64,000 nucleotides of DNA from Aspidapion aeneum (GCA_963576565.1 CAUYVT010000104.1:558001-622000), one strand, 5' to 3'; positions 1 to 11,302 are shown, counted from the stretch's first letter. A program made the numbers and translations. Notes: a model not told the origin generated them from the letters alone.

Positions 1-329
1 CCGAAAATATACAGATATACTAACAACAAAATTTAACTAATATCAATCAAAAGAACAAGCAAGCAGGTTTTAGTACAGGTGACCACATACTAACCTTGAA
101 AAGCCTAATAGAGGGAGCCAACGAATTTAACATTCCACTGTATATTGCGTTTCTAGACTTGAGCACTGGGTAGTAAAAGCATCTTTGATTAGTAGCCTAA
201 TAGATCACAGATACACATATTTATTAGCCGATAGTGAAGTAACCAAGCCAATCCGTAATATACGCTAAAGTTTCCAAATACCAAATTGCAAATAATGCAA
301 GGACCTAAAACCATAAACAACAAATGAAA

Positions 330-408
330 TTAAAAAAAGAAAAATAAGAAAAAAGTTTTCTGTCCCGGCCAAAGACAGAAAACTTTTTTCTTATTTTTCT
401 TTCTTTAA
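330..408. repeat. 35-bp-arm hairpin within the LINE relic
   Basis: Positions 330-364 and 374-408 are reverse complements with one mismatch in 35 bp, separated by the 9-base loop CCGGCCAAA. The stem is AT-rich apart from the GTTTTCTGTC next to the loop. It sits between RT motif A and the YADD motif of the surrounding LINE relic, where no such sequence is expected. Confidence 0.8.
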
Positions 409-1206
409 TTTAACTTGTGTTTATGATCTTCTAAACTATTTAACCAGGTTCCAGAAGATGTTTTTAACAACTTAGATTGGGAAGAAACATCAGAATAAGC
501 GGACAATACCCGAACCACCTAACATATGCTGACGATATCGCCTTAATATCAGATAATAAAGAGGAATCCATAAAAATGCTGAAAGAACCAGATACAGCAG
601 CTTAAAATATAAGCTTGAGTATGAACTACACTAAAACTAAAATCTTAACAAGCACAGATGAAGAGTTCACGATAAGAATAAACCAGAAAAAAACCTAGAA
701 CAAGTAGAGAAATATATATATCTGGGACAAATTATTAAACTTAAAAAAGAAAACCAAACAGCTAAAATCAATAGACGAGAAGATTGGCCTGTGTAGCATT
801 CCGTAAATTAAGCTAATATTAAAAACTAAAAAATATACTCAGTACCTTAAATCGAAAGTGTATAACCTTTTTGTGCTCGCATATGGATACCACACTTGGG
901 CGCTTACAAAATCAAATATGGATAAGATAAGAAAGATCAATGGAAAGACAAATGTTACATTAGGAGGAAAAAGGTAGCACAATTAAAATGGAAATTTGCC
1001 GGTCATAATATCAGACATAAAAAGGAACAATTACATTGTACACTGGAGACCTTGGGAAGATAAAAGAAGTAGGGGAAGACCTACAATGAGATAGGCGGAC
1101 GATTTGAATAAACATGCGGGGACTAGATGGATGAATAGGGCGACACACAGAGAAGAGCGGAAGATATTGGGGAGGCCTATGTCCAAAAATGGATCGAAGA
1201 AGGCTA

Positions 1207-1226
1207 AATAGATAGATAGATAGATA
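1207..1226 (+). repeat. GATA microsatellite, LINE 3' tail
   Basis: About five tandem GATA units directly follow the degenerate C-terminal RT sequence. Simple tetranucleotide 3' tails are usual for RTE-type LINEs and mark the 3' end of the copy. Confidence 0.8.
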
Positions 1227-1228
1227 AT

Positions 1229-3640
1229 AGTTTACTTATAATCTAACTGTTTATAGATTTTTAGTTAATTTACTACTTATTATGATATTCGAACTTTGTC
1301 ATTTCTTATTATTTCAACCTTAAGTTGTATTTTTTAATTATAATAGGTCGATTAAGTAGGTTTATTTTAGCTAATGATTTAATTAATTTTATTTTACATG
1401 ATACTTATTACTCTATTCGCTTCGAGGCTTTCATGAACTTTTCGTGTTCATTCAAATTTGACTACAGGGATTGAAAGCCCTACTTTTAAGAACACAGTTC
1501 CACTTACTGGTCATCTGTCAAACTTATGCAAAATACAATATGGCGGCTGAAACATAAAAAACAAAAGAATTTTGGAAAATTCTCAATGATTTTTTTCACC
1601 GATTTTTTTAAAATTAACCGAGATTCAAGCAATATGCTGAAATTAATGATAGACGCAACACACTTGGTATAGATAGACATAAGACTCGCCCGAACATTTT
1701 TCAAAAGGGAACCACCACCCTAACCCTGGCAGAGGAGTGGTTTAAGCGGATACAATTTCCTTTTTAACGGTGTACATTAGTACCCTCTGACGGCAGTGGT
1801 GCACGTTCCATTAGCGTACGAAGAAAGAGGAACATTTTGAAAATATTTTTTTATTTTCTTTTTGTGGTATTTTTTATCCTTAGCAAAAATTTTTTCTCAA
1901 CAAATTTTTTTGTTAAAAGCCCATTGTATACAGTTAAATACTTATTGAGCTAGAACTATTTTTTTAAATATCCGCCTTGAAATAAAAATAAATATGTTTT
2001 TAGAAATCCTTAAATCAAACAAAAATGTTGAACATTCATTGTTGTTCAGTGGCGGAGATTTTAATATATGTTATAAATATATAATTGCAGATAGCTTAGG
2101 TATTATGCGGCCAAAACAGGGTTTGATACATAAAAATAAAATTAGTCTTAAGATAACTATTGTAACATGTCAAATGTTACAACAGTATGTCAATAAATTA
2201 ATAATGAATAAAAATTAAATTTAAGTGCAAGTTAAATAATTTTTGATTACTTATACTATTAAAATAGGACATTTAAATAATATTACTGTCTCTCACTTTT
2301 GGTTCATTTTGTAAAAACAGTGAATATGATTTTTAGTTATATTTTTTAATAATTAAAATACATAAACCTTACAATAATAAATCTATTTAATTAAAAATTG
2401 TTGTAAACAGCCCTATAACTATGTAGGCAATTGGTGTATTACTGGTTGCCTCTAAAAAATTAACAAAAAGGGATTTTTTTTGTAAATTATTTTCAAAATT
2501 TTTTTGTTAAATATCCTAAAAATAGTAGTATGGTTAATTGTCTAAAAACCAACCTCCGCTAATTACCTCAAAAATATTCCTTAATATCCATTAGCAATAG
2601 TAATTGCAAGCCTTAAAAGTTCATGACACACCTTTTTTAATTTATATTTTCATGCAATGTTTCGTCGATTTTCCACTGAAATTGTAATCTACTATCTTTA
2701 AGCTTGATGCAGTTTCAATAATTAATTGCATTACTTGGTTTCTAACATTTTTATAGCTAAAACAAAAACAAGAAATTTAGTCAATATTTACATTCTAAAA
2801 ATAGCATTTATTTAACATTTACCTGTAATATATTTCGACCACTTTTTGTCCTGATCAACCTTATTGTTCTCTCCATTTTATCACCTAAAAATTCCTATAC
2901 TTTTTGCACTAATTTTCTTAATAAACGTAAAATATTTAACCACTGTTTAATTACGAAAATTTTTATTCTTTTCTTTCCTTTCTGTCATCTATGAAAATTT
3001 GACAATGATAAGTCATGCGCACTAGCGTTATGCCCCAGTCCTGCAGTAAAAGTTCTTTTGTAATTGCGATGTTGCCGGATGTATTTTTGTTATTTTTTTA
3101 TAAAAAATAATTGCATTATTTTTGAATTCCTATATTTATTTTTGATAAATAATTACATGATTTCCAAATAATAAGACATTTTATTTGAATGTTTTTTCTA
3201 GCTATTTTCCTGTTTGAGAGTCTGGATTGTGCAAAAGTTCTTCAAAAAATTTAAGTTTTTGATTTTTCTCTAACCGGTCTTTTCCTTTCGAGATAGCCAT
3301 GGAAGCAAATGTAAAGTGAATTTCGTCTCTCTAATAAATTTTTGTGCAATGAATTCTCTAAAGTTTTTCTCTTGATTTTACATTGGGCAAAATGCCTTGA
3401 ATAATCATTATATTATTTTGATTTTTTTTGTGGTGCAGCAGTCCTCATTCAGGTAAGTTTTTGCCAATTTATTTTCTCATATTTCTATGTTTTGTGATTA
3501 GTTTTCTTTTAATTTTCTTCCATGCTGCAAACTAAGACCCCCCTGTAATTTTTAGGATTTCTTTAGGGAGATCCCTATTATTATGAACCTATCTACCTGA
3601 TCTACCTACTTCTGCAAGCCTCCTCAATATCTCTCAAATT
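1229..3640. other. AT-rich region without a recognisable gene
   Basis: About 2.4 kb of AT-rich DNA. The open frames in it are short and carry no recognisable motif. I see homopolymer-rich tracts but no clear terminal repeats or target duplications. Confidence 0.5.
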
Positions 3641-3646
3641 GTGTTT

Positions 3647-3684
3647 GGTTCGGTTCGGTTCGGTTCGGTTCGGTTCGGTTCGGT
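3647..3684. repeat. Tandem TTCGG pentanucleotide (about 7.6 units)
   Basis: An uninterrupted pentanucleotide array, GGTTC/TTCGG, of 38 bp. It is a clean simple repeat in otherwise AT-rich sequence. The motif differs from the canonical insect telomere repeat TTAGG by two bases. Confidence 0.95.
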
Positions 3685-3975
3685 ATGCCGTATCGAGAAC
3701 CTCCATTTTCCGATGCACCTACTACATGGTTTGGCCATAGATAAGTAACCATGCACTTTCCGGTCCCGACCAAACGATGATATTTGGTGATGTACAATTT
3801 TTAGTTTATAAATTTTTTTGCCATGTTGATCAATTATCATTACAATAATTTTTATTTTAAATTTTTCGCTGGAAAATGATTTTTATATTATAATGTTAGA
3901 TTTTTAAAGCATTTTTTATAAATCAGCTCAAATTTTTTTATGTTAAAATTCGAGATAAATCGTACTACTACTATG

Positions 3976-4425
3976 TCGGTTTAGAACGTTTTTCTACGTT
4001 GTCCGACGCCTATTCTCCACCTCCTTCGATCCTGATTTGACTCATTGATCTTTGGATTGACTGTTGCCATTCCAGTTTAGGACGCCCTCGTTTTCTGCGC
4101 CCTATTGGTTGCCATTCTAGGACCTGCTTTGGCAAACTTTCGTCGTTCATCCGCTGTACATGGCCGTACCATATCAGTTGCCTTTTCGTGATGTCATGCG
4201 TTATGCTTCCCTCGATTCCCATTCTTTCTTTTATGATCTCATTTCTTATGTGATCTATTCTAGGTATTCTCATTGATCTTCTTATTGCATCAATTTCGAC
4301 ACTTTCCATTTTTGTTTTGTATTTATCTGTTACGCGACAAGTCTCTATTCCATACAACAGCGTGCTTTTCACCATTGTTTCATATATGTTAAATTTTACA
4401 TTCATTTTTAGTTCTCTGCTCCATC
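3976..4425 (-). pseudogene. LINE reverse transcriptase, C-terminal part (same copy as 5249-5635)
   Basis: Minus-strand frame with the C-terminal region of an insect endonuclease-reverse transcriptase: NIYETMVKSTLLYGIETC, then WYGHVQRMNDESLPK and RRKRGRPKLEWQQSI. The 3' end carries a short TAG-type tail at about 3961-3975. The same protein segment is encoded on the plus strand at 19500-19960, so these are two copies of one LINE family. This half is separated from its upstream RT half by the solo LTR at 4431-5243. Confidence 0.8.
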
Positions 4426-4430
4426 AAACT

Positions 4431-5243
4431 TGTCGGGTACGATTTTGTTTTAAATCGAACCCTTAAACGAGGGTACCGTAATAGATCTCTTGTGTGTATA
4501 AAATAAATATAAAACAGTTTTAAAAACGTTACAAACTTTAACGAATACAAAATAAAACTCTTTTGCAATTTATAAATTGTTACAAGACTTTTCTTATGAC
4601 CTATAAAACAAACAAGACCCAAAATATTAAAATAAAAATTTTAACTTACCATAATAACAAATTGCAAAATATTATTTAAATATAAAAATCTTATTTTTCT
4701 TTACTGACAATTACTTTAGAGGTTTTTAGTTTAAGTTCAACAAAACTTAGAATGTGACTACCCACTTGTCTCCTCTAAGTTTGTGTTTTTATAAACGGTA
4801 GGTTGGACCTAAATAATCCATTATCCCCTCTTTGAAGAGCTTGGAGGAACCAAGTCAGTGGCGTTGCTGATAATCCTAAAATTTACTTTACATTCTAGCT
4901 AATGAGCTACACAAGTAAACCTAAACGAGAACAGAGATAAAATACATTTTCTAGACAACATTTTCTTATCTCACAGTATTTCCATGTCCAATCACTTTAA
5001 AGGGAAAACCCTCTCGCTACTTGCTGTATCCCCACGGTTAACCATTACAACTCCCACTCTTTACTTTTCAGTAGTTTTTCTCGCTTTAACCATCTGCTGT
5101 GTGGTAGGCGGCAACCAAATGTATTCCATTTTGGAGGGAGGCGGAACCACTTTCTTATCTCAACAGAACCATAATTGTATTTGTCGCTTTTCCAAGATGG
5201 TTTCGTACAGTGGCACAGTCAGGGGAAATATACATTCCTGACA
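4431..5243. mobile_element. Solo LTR (813 bp) inserted in a LINE relic
   Basis: The segment begins TGTCGGGTA and ends TTCCTGACA: TG...CA ends with a short imperfect inverted repeat. Aligning the host LINE with its sister copy at 18.5-20 kb shows that exactly this segment is extra. The flanking pentamers AAACT (4426-4430) and ATACT (5244-5248) fit a 5-bp target duplication with one change. No coding capacity of LTR-retrotransposon type is present, so it is read as a solo LTR. The superfamily cannot be told; direction is unassigned. Confidence 0.65.
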
Positions 5244-5248
5244 ATACT

Positions 5249-5635
5249 GTTAAGACATCCAATAACCTTTTTTGCTTTTGCTATTATTTTTTCCAATTCT
5301 TTACAGTCTGTTCCTGTCTTATCAAAGGTGACACACAAGTATACATACTCATTGCATGGAGATATTGTTTGTCCATTTTCTAGTACTAACTCACTGGATT
5401 CGTTTCCAATACATAAGTACTGTGACTTGTCCACGGTCACGGTTAATCCCAACTTTTCGTATTCTTCTGTTAACTTTCTCATCATATAATTCATGTCTTC
5501 TTTATCATTAGACACAATTACTTGGTCGCCAGCAAACTGTAGTGTGTATATGGTAAATCGGTCGTTAAGTTGTATTCCCATGCCGTGCACTTTACGTTTC
5601 CAGTTTTTTAGAGCTACTGCGATATATGTTAGCTC
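5249..5635 (-). pseudogene. LINE reverse transcriptase, palm-thumb part, 5'-truncated
   Basis: Minus-strand frame MGIQLNDRFTIYTLQFAGDQ onward. The catalytic YADD-type motif is degenerate here: FAGD in place of FADD. It is followed by the thumb region (LTVTVDKSQYLCIGNES; TFDKTGTDCKELEKI). The copy is 5'-truncated near 5635, as is usual for LINEs. It continues beyond the LTR at 3976-4425. It is non-functional because of the active-site change, the LTR insertion and the truncation. Confidence 0.8.
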
Positions 5636-5640
5636 CCGCT

Positions 5641-6356
5641 AAATTTCGCGGTGTTTGTAAATTTTAAAACCACACAATTGGATGACGGACAGAGTGCATT
5701 TTCGCGCATTTTGGACATGCGCACCAAGAATCAGTGAAATCCTTTTTTGACCGCCTTGAGAAATGGCATGTTAATTTACTTTCTCCAACTATTTCAAATT
5801 TCTACAATTGAAAGTGCTCGATTTTGGTGTACTGAGGCATAGAACTAGAAACTTCAGCCCTTCAGCTACGTGGTGACATCATTAGATCCAGACAGGGGCC
5901 CCTTGGAAGTGGAGAAATTGGCTGCAAACTGGTGAGTGCTTTGTTTCTGATTTCCGTTGTGTGGTGCCCACAATTGACCTATGGACCTTTTTAATTATTT
6001 CGTTATTTCATATCAATATATTTATGTTTGTTCGCGCTTTCATTAATTAAAATATATACAGTCCATTGCAGTTATCGTTTTTCTAACTGCGGGCAAACAT
6101 AAGTGTTCCTTTCGACCCGAATTATTTAAATTTTACTCCAAACGACGGTATTAATAAGTCGGCCATTTTTTCACACGGCGACACAAGCCCTTGAATTTTG
6201 CCAATCGTATTGAAACGAGAGAGATTTTCGCTCGACCTTCGGTAGCGGCACAGTTCACCTGTTTTTCTGTCCGCTGCTATGGTAACGTACCGCGTGGTCA
6301 TTCAGTAAACAAATCGAAGCATTCAAAACAAACAAGCACATGTTCAGTGTGTTAGG
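5641..6356. other. Region upstream of the BEL/Pao gag; possible 5' LTR and leader
   Basis: No coding sequence is recognisable. The position immediately upstream of a BEL/Pao gag suggests that the 5' LTR and primer-binding site lie here, but no second LTR is available for comparison because the 3' end of the element is lost. I could not set LTR boundaries. Confidence 0.3.
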
Positions 6357-6644
6357 TGTGTTCCATATCATTTCGATATTTAAAACAATTTTCATTAATT
6401 GCGATAAATTAGTGCATATTTTCGACAATTCGTCATTTTTCTATTTCAGAAGCATTAATTTAGCGTTAATTGTATATTTACCGACATTTCTGTGATTAGA
6501 TGTGTTCCATATCATTTCGATATTTAAAACAATTTTTATCAATTGCGATAAATTAGTGCATATTTTCGACAATTCGTCATTTTTCTATTTCAGAAGCAGT
6601 AATTTAGCGTTAATTGTATATTTACCGACAATTTCGTCATTTCA
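6357..6644 (+). repeat. 144-bp tandem duplication in the BEL/Pao leader
   Basis: Two head-to-tail units, starting at about 6357 and 6501, are nearly identical. Each contains TTCCATATCATTTCGATATT and a pyrimidine tract ending in TTTCAG. The second unit ends just before the gag start codon, so the duplication lies in the untranslated leader. Confidence 0.85.
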
Positions 6645-6655
6645 AAGGTAAAATC

Positions 6656-7538
6656 ATGTCTGTCAAAAGAGCCGTGCAAAAACGCAAGGGTTTTTTATCT
6701 GCGATCACCGAGTGTTATGTGTTTTCACAGACCGCGGCAACAGACGAAAAAGCGAGAAACGAGTTTCAAGTGAGGTATTCCGATTTGGACGAAACCTTCG
6801 ATAAATGCATGCTGGCACATAATGATGTCATTATGTTGATAGACGTCTCGGACGACGAGGAGTTTAAAACGCAGGATGCGATCCTTTCAGAAGCTCGTAA
6901 ATATTTTTATGCGTGTAAGGGGGTTTACTCTAAAATATTTCCGGTTGAGGCCCCATCCTTTTCGGGATCATATGCTCGACAAAACGAAACTCCAAAACTC
7001 AAAGAGTTAGGTATTCCCATATTTCGAGGTGATTAAAAATTATGGCCAAGCTTTTTCGATCTTTTTAATAACATTATAGATCAAAATCAAAGTCTAAGTA
7101 ACGTTCGAAAACTTCAATATTTATTTTCATATCTCGAGGATGAGCCTTTAAAATTGATATCAAAGATTAGCTTATCTAATCTAAATTATAAAATTGCTTA
7201 CGACAAATTAGTCAATAGATATCAAAACAAGCGAGACCTCGCAAATGATGCTTTAAGCACAATTATGAACTCAACATTAAAAAACAAACGAGTCAGCTAA
7301 AGAATTGCGTATCTTAATTGACACCTTTTCTGAATCCCTAGAAATTTTAAAATCACTTAGCTTTGACGTTGACAGTTGGAACTTTATTATTTTTTTCATT
7401 TTGTTAGAAAAATTGGATATTCCGACGCGTTCAAATTTCGAAATGAGTCACGCCAATACTAATACCGAAATTCCCACTTTTCAGTCACTTTTTCAATTTC
7501 TAGAAAAAAGAAGTCAAGTTTTGGAATCACTTCCTTAA
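6656..7538 (+). pseudogene. gag: BEL/Pao retrotransposon Gag, N-terminal part (DUF1759-like)
   Basis: The start MSVKRAVQKRKG at 6656 is preferred over an upstream ATG because gag-like sequence begins there. Residues to about 127 resemble BEL/Pao Gag: an acidic helical N-terminus, then LGIPIFRGD. A TAA stop at about 7034-7036 breaks the frame. The same frame then continues with LWPSFFDLFNNIID, the DUF1759 signature of Pao-type Gag. A frameshift near 7285 moves the match to a frame reading AKELRILIDTFSESLEIL, with a further in-frame TAA at 7536. Gag forms the virus-like particle of the element. At least three breaks make it dead. Confidence 0.85.
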
Positions 7539-7556
7539 TCAACAGCACCCAAAAAG

Positions 7557-8906
7557 GTGCCAACCTATCAAAAATCAAATTCTATGCAAAATCACTTTGG
7601 GCAAAAGCCTACCTATCAAAATTCAAATTCTATGCAAAATCAGTTTGGGCAAAAACCTACCTATAAATCATCCAATTCGCCTTTTATAGGACTGGCTGGC
7701 ACCTCAACTAATTCAAGTACGGGAATAAAATGTTTCCGGTGTAATCAAGGTTACGTGCTTTCGAAATGTCAAACATTTCTTGATCTCTCACCTATCGATC
7801 GCCTATCTTTCGTCAGGCAGAAAAAATTATGTCTAGCGTGTTTTCATCCCTTGCATGGGGTAGATACGTGCAAATCAAAATATTCATGCCGGACTTGCAA
7901 TAGTAAAAGGCACCACACTTTAACTCATATCTTAGAAACTAATCAAGAGTCTGGAAGCCAAGATACTAGTCCTGTCATTCACACACCACCTGTCAATAAT
8001 CTTCATGTGTCATTAAATACCTCAGGACCTTCAGGTACCTTTCTTTTTTGCACCGCCATAATAGATGTTATGGACGGTTGCGGAAATTTTCAACCTGTAA
8101 GGGCACTGCTTGATTCTGGATCACAGACAGGATTCATCAGTGAAAAGTGTATTCAGCGTCTTAATCTTCCTAGGCAAAGTTACACCACTGAAATATTCGG
8201 ATTAAATCAGATGTCTTCTTTTACTTCCAAAGGGCTCGTTCAATGTCACATTAAGCCACAAGGACAGGTCACTCCTTTACTTAATTTCGAAGCAATTGTC
8301 GTTCCACAATTATGTTCCAATATGCCTACATTCACTTTGAACGATAATCAGTGGAAACACTTGGAAAATCTTAAACTTGCCGACCCATCTTATTTTAAAT
8401 CTAGACCTGTGGACCTAGCTATTGGCTGCGAGCTATTCGCACAGATATTCAAGGAGGGCAGGGTTCTTGGACAAATAGGGCAACCTTCAGCCCTTGAAAC
8501 TATCTTTGGCTGGGTCGTCATGGGAAAAGTTGACGAAGTAGGTAGTCTTACGGAACGAACCAGTTGTTTTTTAACGAGTCATTCACCTCCTTTAGAGGTC
8601 ATTCTCCCTAGGTTTTGGGAAATCGAACATTTGCCTAAAAAACAAATCTTATCAAAGGAAGAAAAACAAGCAGAATCAATTTTTACTGCGAGTGTAGTAC
8701 GGCAACCGAGCGGTAGATTCATGGTAGATCTTCCGTTTAAAGATAAAATAAACCCTGACCTAGGAAATACTTATCCGCAAGCTTATCGTAGATTTTTACT
8801 TCTAGAAAATAGATTACTCAAAAATCCTGATCTGTACACTGCCTATTCAAGTTTCATGCAAGACTATATCGATTCTAATCATATGAGTCTAGTTTTATCT
8901 AGTTAA
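7557..8906 (+). pseudogene. gag-pro: BEL/Pao Gag C-terminus with zinc knuckles and aspartic protease (DUF1758-like)
   Basis: A 449-codon open stretch in the same frame as the preceding gag segment. Residues 1-40 hold a short internal repeat (KPTYQNSNSMQNQFGQ). Cys/His-rich sequence follows (CFRCNQ, CLACFHPLHGVDTC, CRTCNSKRHH), the zinc-binding region of Pao Gag. The protease region contains ALLDSGSQTGFIS, with the DSG active-site triad typical of DUF1758 peptidases. The remainder leads to the RT, ending in a stop at 8906 after LVLSS. In BEL/Pao elements this is one continuous Gag-Pol frame, so the stop and a nearby frame change are secondary damage. Confidence 0.88.
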
Positions 8907-8923
8907 CCAAAAGTCGAAGTATC

Positions 8924-9281
8924 ATGTTTTTAGCACATCATTGCGTACTAAAGCCGGAAAGCTTAAGTACAAAATTAAGGGTAGTCTGGGATTGTTCGGC
9001 AGTCACCCCAAAAAATATTAGTCTCAATGACACGTTGTTAACGGGACCGAAACTTCAAAAAGATATTGCTTCTTTACTCCTTACGTTTCGTCTTAATCCT
9101 ATTGCCTACATTGCTGATATCAAACAGATGTTCCGTCAAGTCCTTATCAATCCTTATCACCGTCCTTATCAAAGGATATTGTGGAGGTTTTCTCCAGAGG
9201 ACTAACTTTCAGTGTGGGAACTTTCTACTGTCACTTTTGGCATGACATGCTCACCTTTTCTAGCCATGCGTACATTAAATG
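8924..9281 (+). pseudogene. pol: BEL/Pao reverse transcriptase, fingers and first palm part
   Basis: HHCVLKPESLSTKLRVVWD and ADIKQMFRQV are hallmark Pao RT sequences; the latter contains the first catalytic aspartate. After a frameshift near 9200 the match continues as ELSTVTFGMTCSPFLAMRTL up to 9281. There the reading is cut by the 16-kb foldback insertion. The missing next residues resume at 25357. The ATTAAATG at 9274-9281 is the left copy of the target duplication. Confidence 0.88.
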
Positions 9282-9838
9282 GGTCCCTATAAAAATGTCG
9301 AAAATAAAAATGTCGAACCGTAATTTGGTCGAAAATAAAATAATCGAAAATAGAATTGACGAAAATAATTTAAACGAAACGTAATTTTGTAGATCCGTAA
9401 AATTGTCGAGAATAATATAGTCGAAAATAATTTAGAGGAATCGTAATTTTGTCGATCCGTAAAAGTGTCGAAACGTAAAAGCATCGAATCGTAAAATGAT
9501 CGAAACGGAGTTAAGGCGAAACGTAAAAAGCTCGAACCGTAAAAAAGTCGAATCGCAAAAAAGCAGAACCGTAAAAAAGTCGAAAAATAAAAAAAAAACG
9601 AAAAATAAAAGAATAGAAAGCAATACAAGCGAAACGTAATTTTGTCGAACCGTAAATTTGTCGAAAATAATATAGTCGAAAATAATTTAAACGAATCGTA
9701 ATATCGTCGATCCGTAAAAATGTCGAAACGTAAAAAAGTCGAAAATTAAACGCTCGATACGCAATGGAGAAGAGACGCAAAATCATCGAAACGTAATTAT
9801 GTCGAAATGTAAAAAGCTCGAACCGTAAAAAAGTCGAA
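9282..9838 (+). repeat. Left terminal inverted repeat of the foldback element
   Basis: It consists of roughly three dozen degenerate 15-16-bp units of the type GTCGAAACGTAAAA, with variants GTCGAACCGTAA and GTCGAAAATAAT. A higher-order repeat is visible: the block containing AAATAATTTAAACGAA and GTAATTTTGTCGATCCG occurs twice. Near its inner end the singular stretch CTCGATACGCAATGGAGAAG also has a counterpart in the right repeat, showing true homology rather than shared simple repeats. It is CpG-rich in an AT-rich region. Open frames crossing it are artefacts of the periodicity. Confidence 0.9.
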
Positions 9839-10385
9839 TCGGAAACTCGTCGATTCTATAATTAAGTCGCCACGGTGCCAAGTTTGCTGTTACATTATAG
9901 CGTTGTTTGATGGATCAAACAACGATTATCGATTATAGTTTAGGGTCACTACATCACGAAGACGTAGTGTCTTCTTTAAGTAGCGACACGACAGCTAAAT
10001 CTTTTTGGTTATATGACGAATCTGACACTCTCAGGAGCGTAGCTTTCTTTGTGTTCAAAAAAATAAAATGGTTTACAAATATTACGTAGAGAACTGTCTT
10101 TCACACCCGGTATATATATTTAGACTATCCAAATAAACAAACCATTAAAATAATGCTTTTTCAGATTATCGAATATAAAAAATAAGTTTTTTATGATTGC
10201 AATATGTATTAGGACCCACGCAGCGCAAGAAACCGAAAATTAGTTGTCATGTTTTATATATCGATACCCTAATTCTGACACGTCGTAACCCACAAATAAA
10301 TGAAAATTCTATATGCTGCTAAATCCTCGCAACCAAAAAAAATAATAAAACGGTCATTCCCGCGATTTCTTATAAGTCGCATAAT
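9839..10385. other. Foldback interior, no recognisable gene
   Basis: There is an open frame of 60 codons (9907-10089) with no recognisable motif. An octanucleotide-scale inverted repeat (TTGTTTGATGGATCAAACAA) is present at 9902-9921. Nothing else can be supported. Confidence 0.4.
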
Positions 10386-10393
10386 GTTTACGC

Positions 10394-10659
10394 CAAGGGC
10401 GGATCCAGAGGTGCTTCTCGGGGGGGGGGGTCACTTTAGGTGACATTTTCTGTTGGTAAAAAACGGTATATATTTTATTGAATTAGTCAGTGGTTGTAAT
10501 TTCGATGATAAAAACAATAGACACTTTCATGCGCCGCAGGCAAAAATTTTGAATTTTTATTAGCAAAAACATTACTTTTTACTCATTTTTTGTATATTCA
10601 AAAAATTCTCGGGGGGGGGGGCAGGTGCCCCTAGTGCCCCCCCCCTGGATCCGCCACTG
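10394..10659. mobile_element. hAT-like MITE with 8-bp target duplication
   Basis: Termini GGCGGATCCAG and CTGGATCCGCCACTG are inverted repeats and are each followed inward by long G or C tracts. The flanks are the identical octamers GTTTACGC at 10386-10393 and 10660-10667. Eight-base duplications with CAGTGGCG-type ends fit hAT-derived MITEs. It has no coding capacity; length 266 bp. Confidence 0.85.
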
Positions 10660-11026
10660 GTTTACGCTATGTAATTTGCTTCTAACTTTTCTTATTCTTG
10701 TAATATTTTGTTGAGTTGGGTTACGATGTTTCAGAATTAGGGTGACGATATATTATAAAATATAGAAAACTATTATGTTTTTCTTTACGCGCTCTAGGGA
10801 ATAAAAGTGTACGTTTAATCCTTTTTTTTCAGGGACTAAGGTAAATAACTTCTTTAAAACTATAAAGGCCAAATATAGGTGTTTTCGATCATTTTATTTT
10901 ATAAGAATACAAAAACAAAAAACTATCAAGATACACGATTACGGTTCTTATGCTGCTTCCAGCTTGCCGTAAGTTTACTGTACTTTGCTGATGACTTGGT
11001 TGATTTCAATTATTATTGTGTCCTTT

Positions 11027-11302
11027 GGCATAAAATGGAGAGCGTTACTGGAAAAGGAGCCAAGCGCCAAAACCTAAATTTTGCACTATAAGTGCCAAGC
11101 GCCTTCAATAAAAAAAAACAAAATTCTGCCAACATTTTTAAGGGCATAATTAATTAGGAGTACTCTATTCAGAGTATATCAAAACATAATTTGATTCTCT
11201 TTTAAACGATTTACAATTTAATCTTAACTTTAACTCTGATTTTTCCAAAATATAAATAATTGCGCTTGGGTCCTTTTCCAGTAATGCTCTCCAAATATTG
11301 CC
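11027..11302. repeat. Inverted pair of 42-bp coding-like segments
   Basis: 11027-11068 (plus) and 11262-11302 (minus) are about 80% identical as inverted repeats. Both read, in their own sense, WRALLEK followed by E/D-PSA. On the minus strand the reading continues for some 50 codons without stop (11165-11350). The shared peptide suggests a decayed coding segment duplicated in inverse orientation. I do not recognise the protein. Confidence 0.5.

Larger units (their letters stand above)
1..1228 (+). pseudogene. RTE-like LINE reverse transcriptase relic, 5' end outside window
   Basis: Plus-strand fragments in several frames read as a non-LTR reverse transcriptase. Near 60-160 there is a QAGFSTGDHILTL-like stretch followed by IAFLDL (RT palm motif A region). 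YADD, the catalytic motif, lies at 525-536. Near 1080-1205 comes the typical C-terminal tail of RTE-type insect elements (DDLNKHAGTRWMNRATHREE). The relic ends in a short GATA microsatellite, as RTE-type elements often do. It is broken by stops, frameshifts and a 79-bp hairpin insertion at 330-408. The endonuclease and the N-terminal half would lie left of the window. The clade is inferred from motif style and tail only; a related non-LTR clade is possible. Confidence 0.7.

Noticed and set aside
3647..3684. True telomere or internal telomeric site
   Set aside because: It is only 38 bp, a non-canonical motif, and lies among ordinary repeats.
5973..5990. Primer-binding site (TGGTGCCCACAATTG) for the Pao element
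   Set aside because: The bases before it do not end in CA and no second LTR exists for comparison.
9287..9786. Overlapping minus-strand frames rich in phenylalanine and tyrosine
   Set aside because: They arise from the periodic GTCGAAA repeats of the terminal repeat, and the mirror frames appear at the other end.
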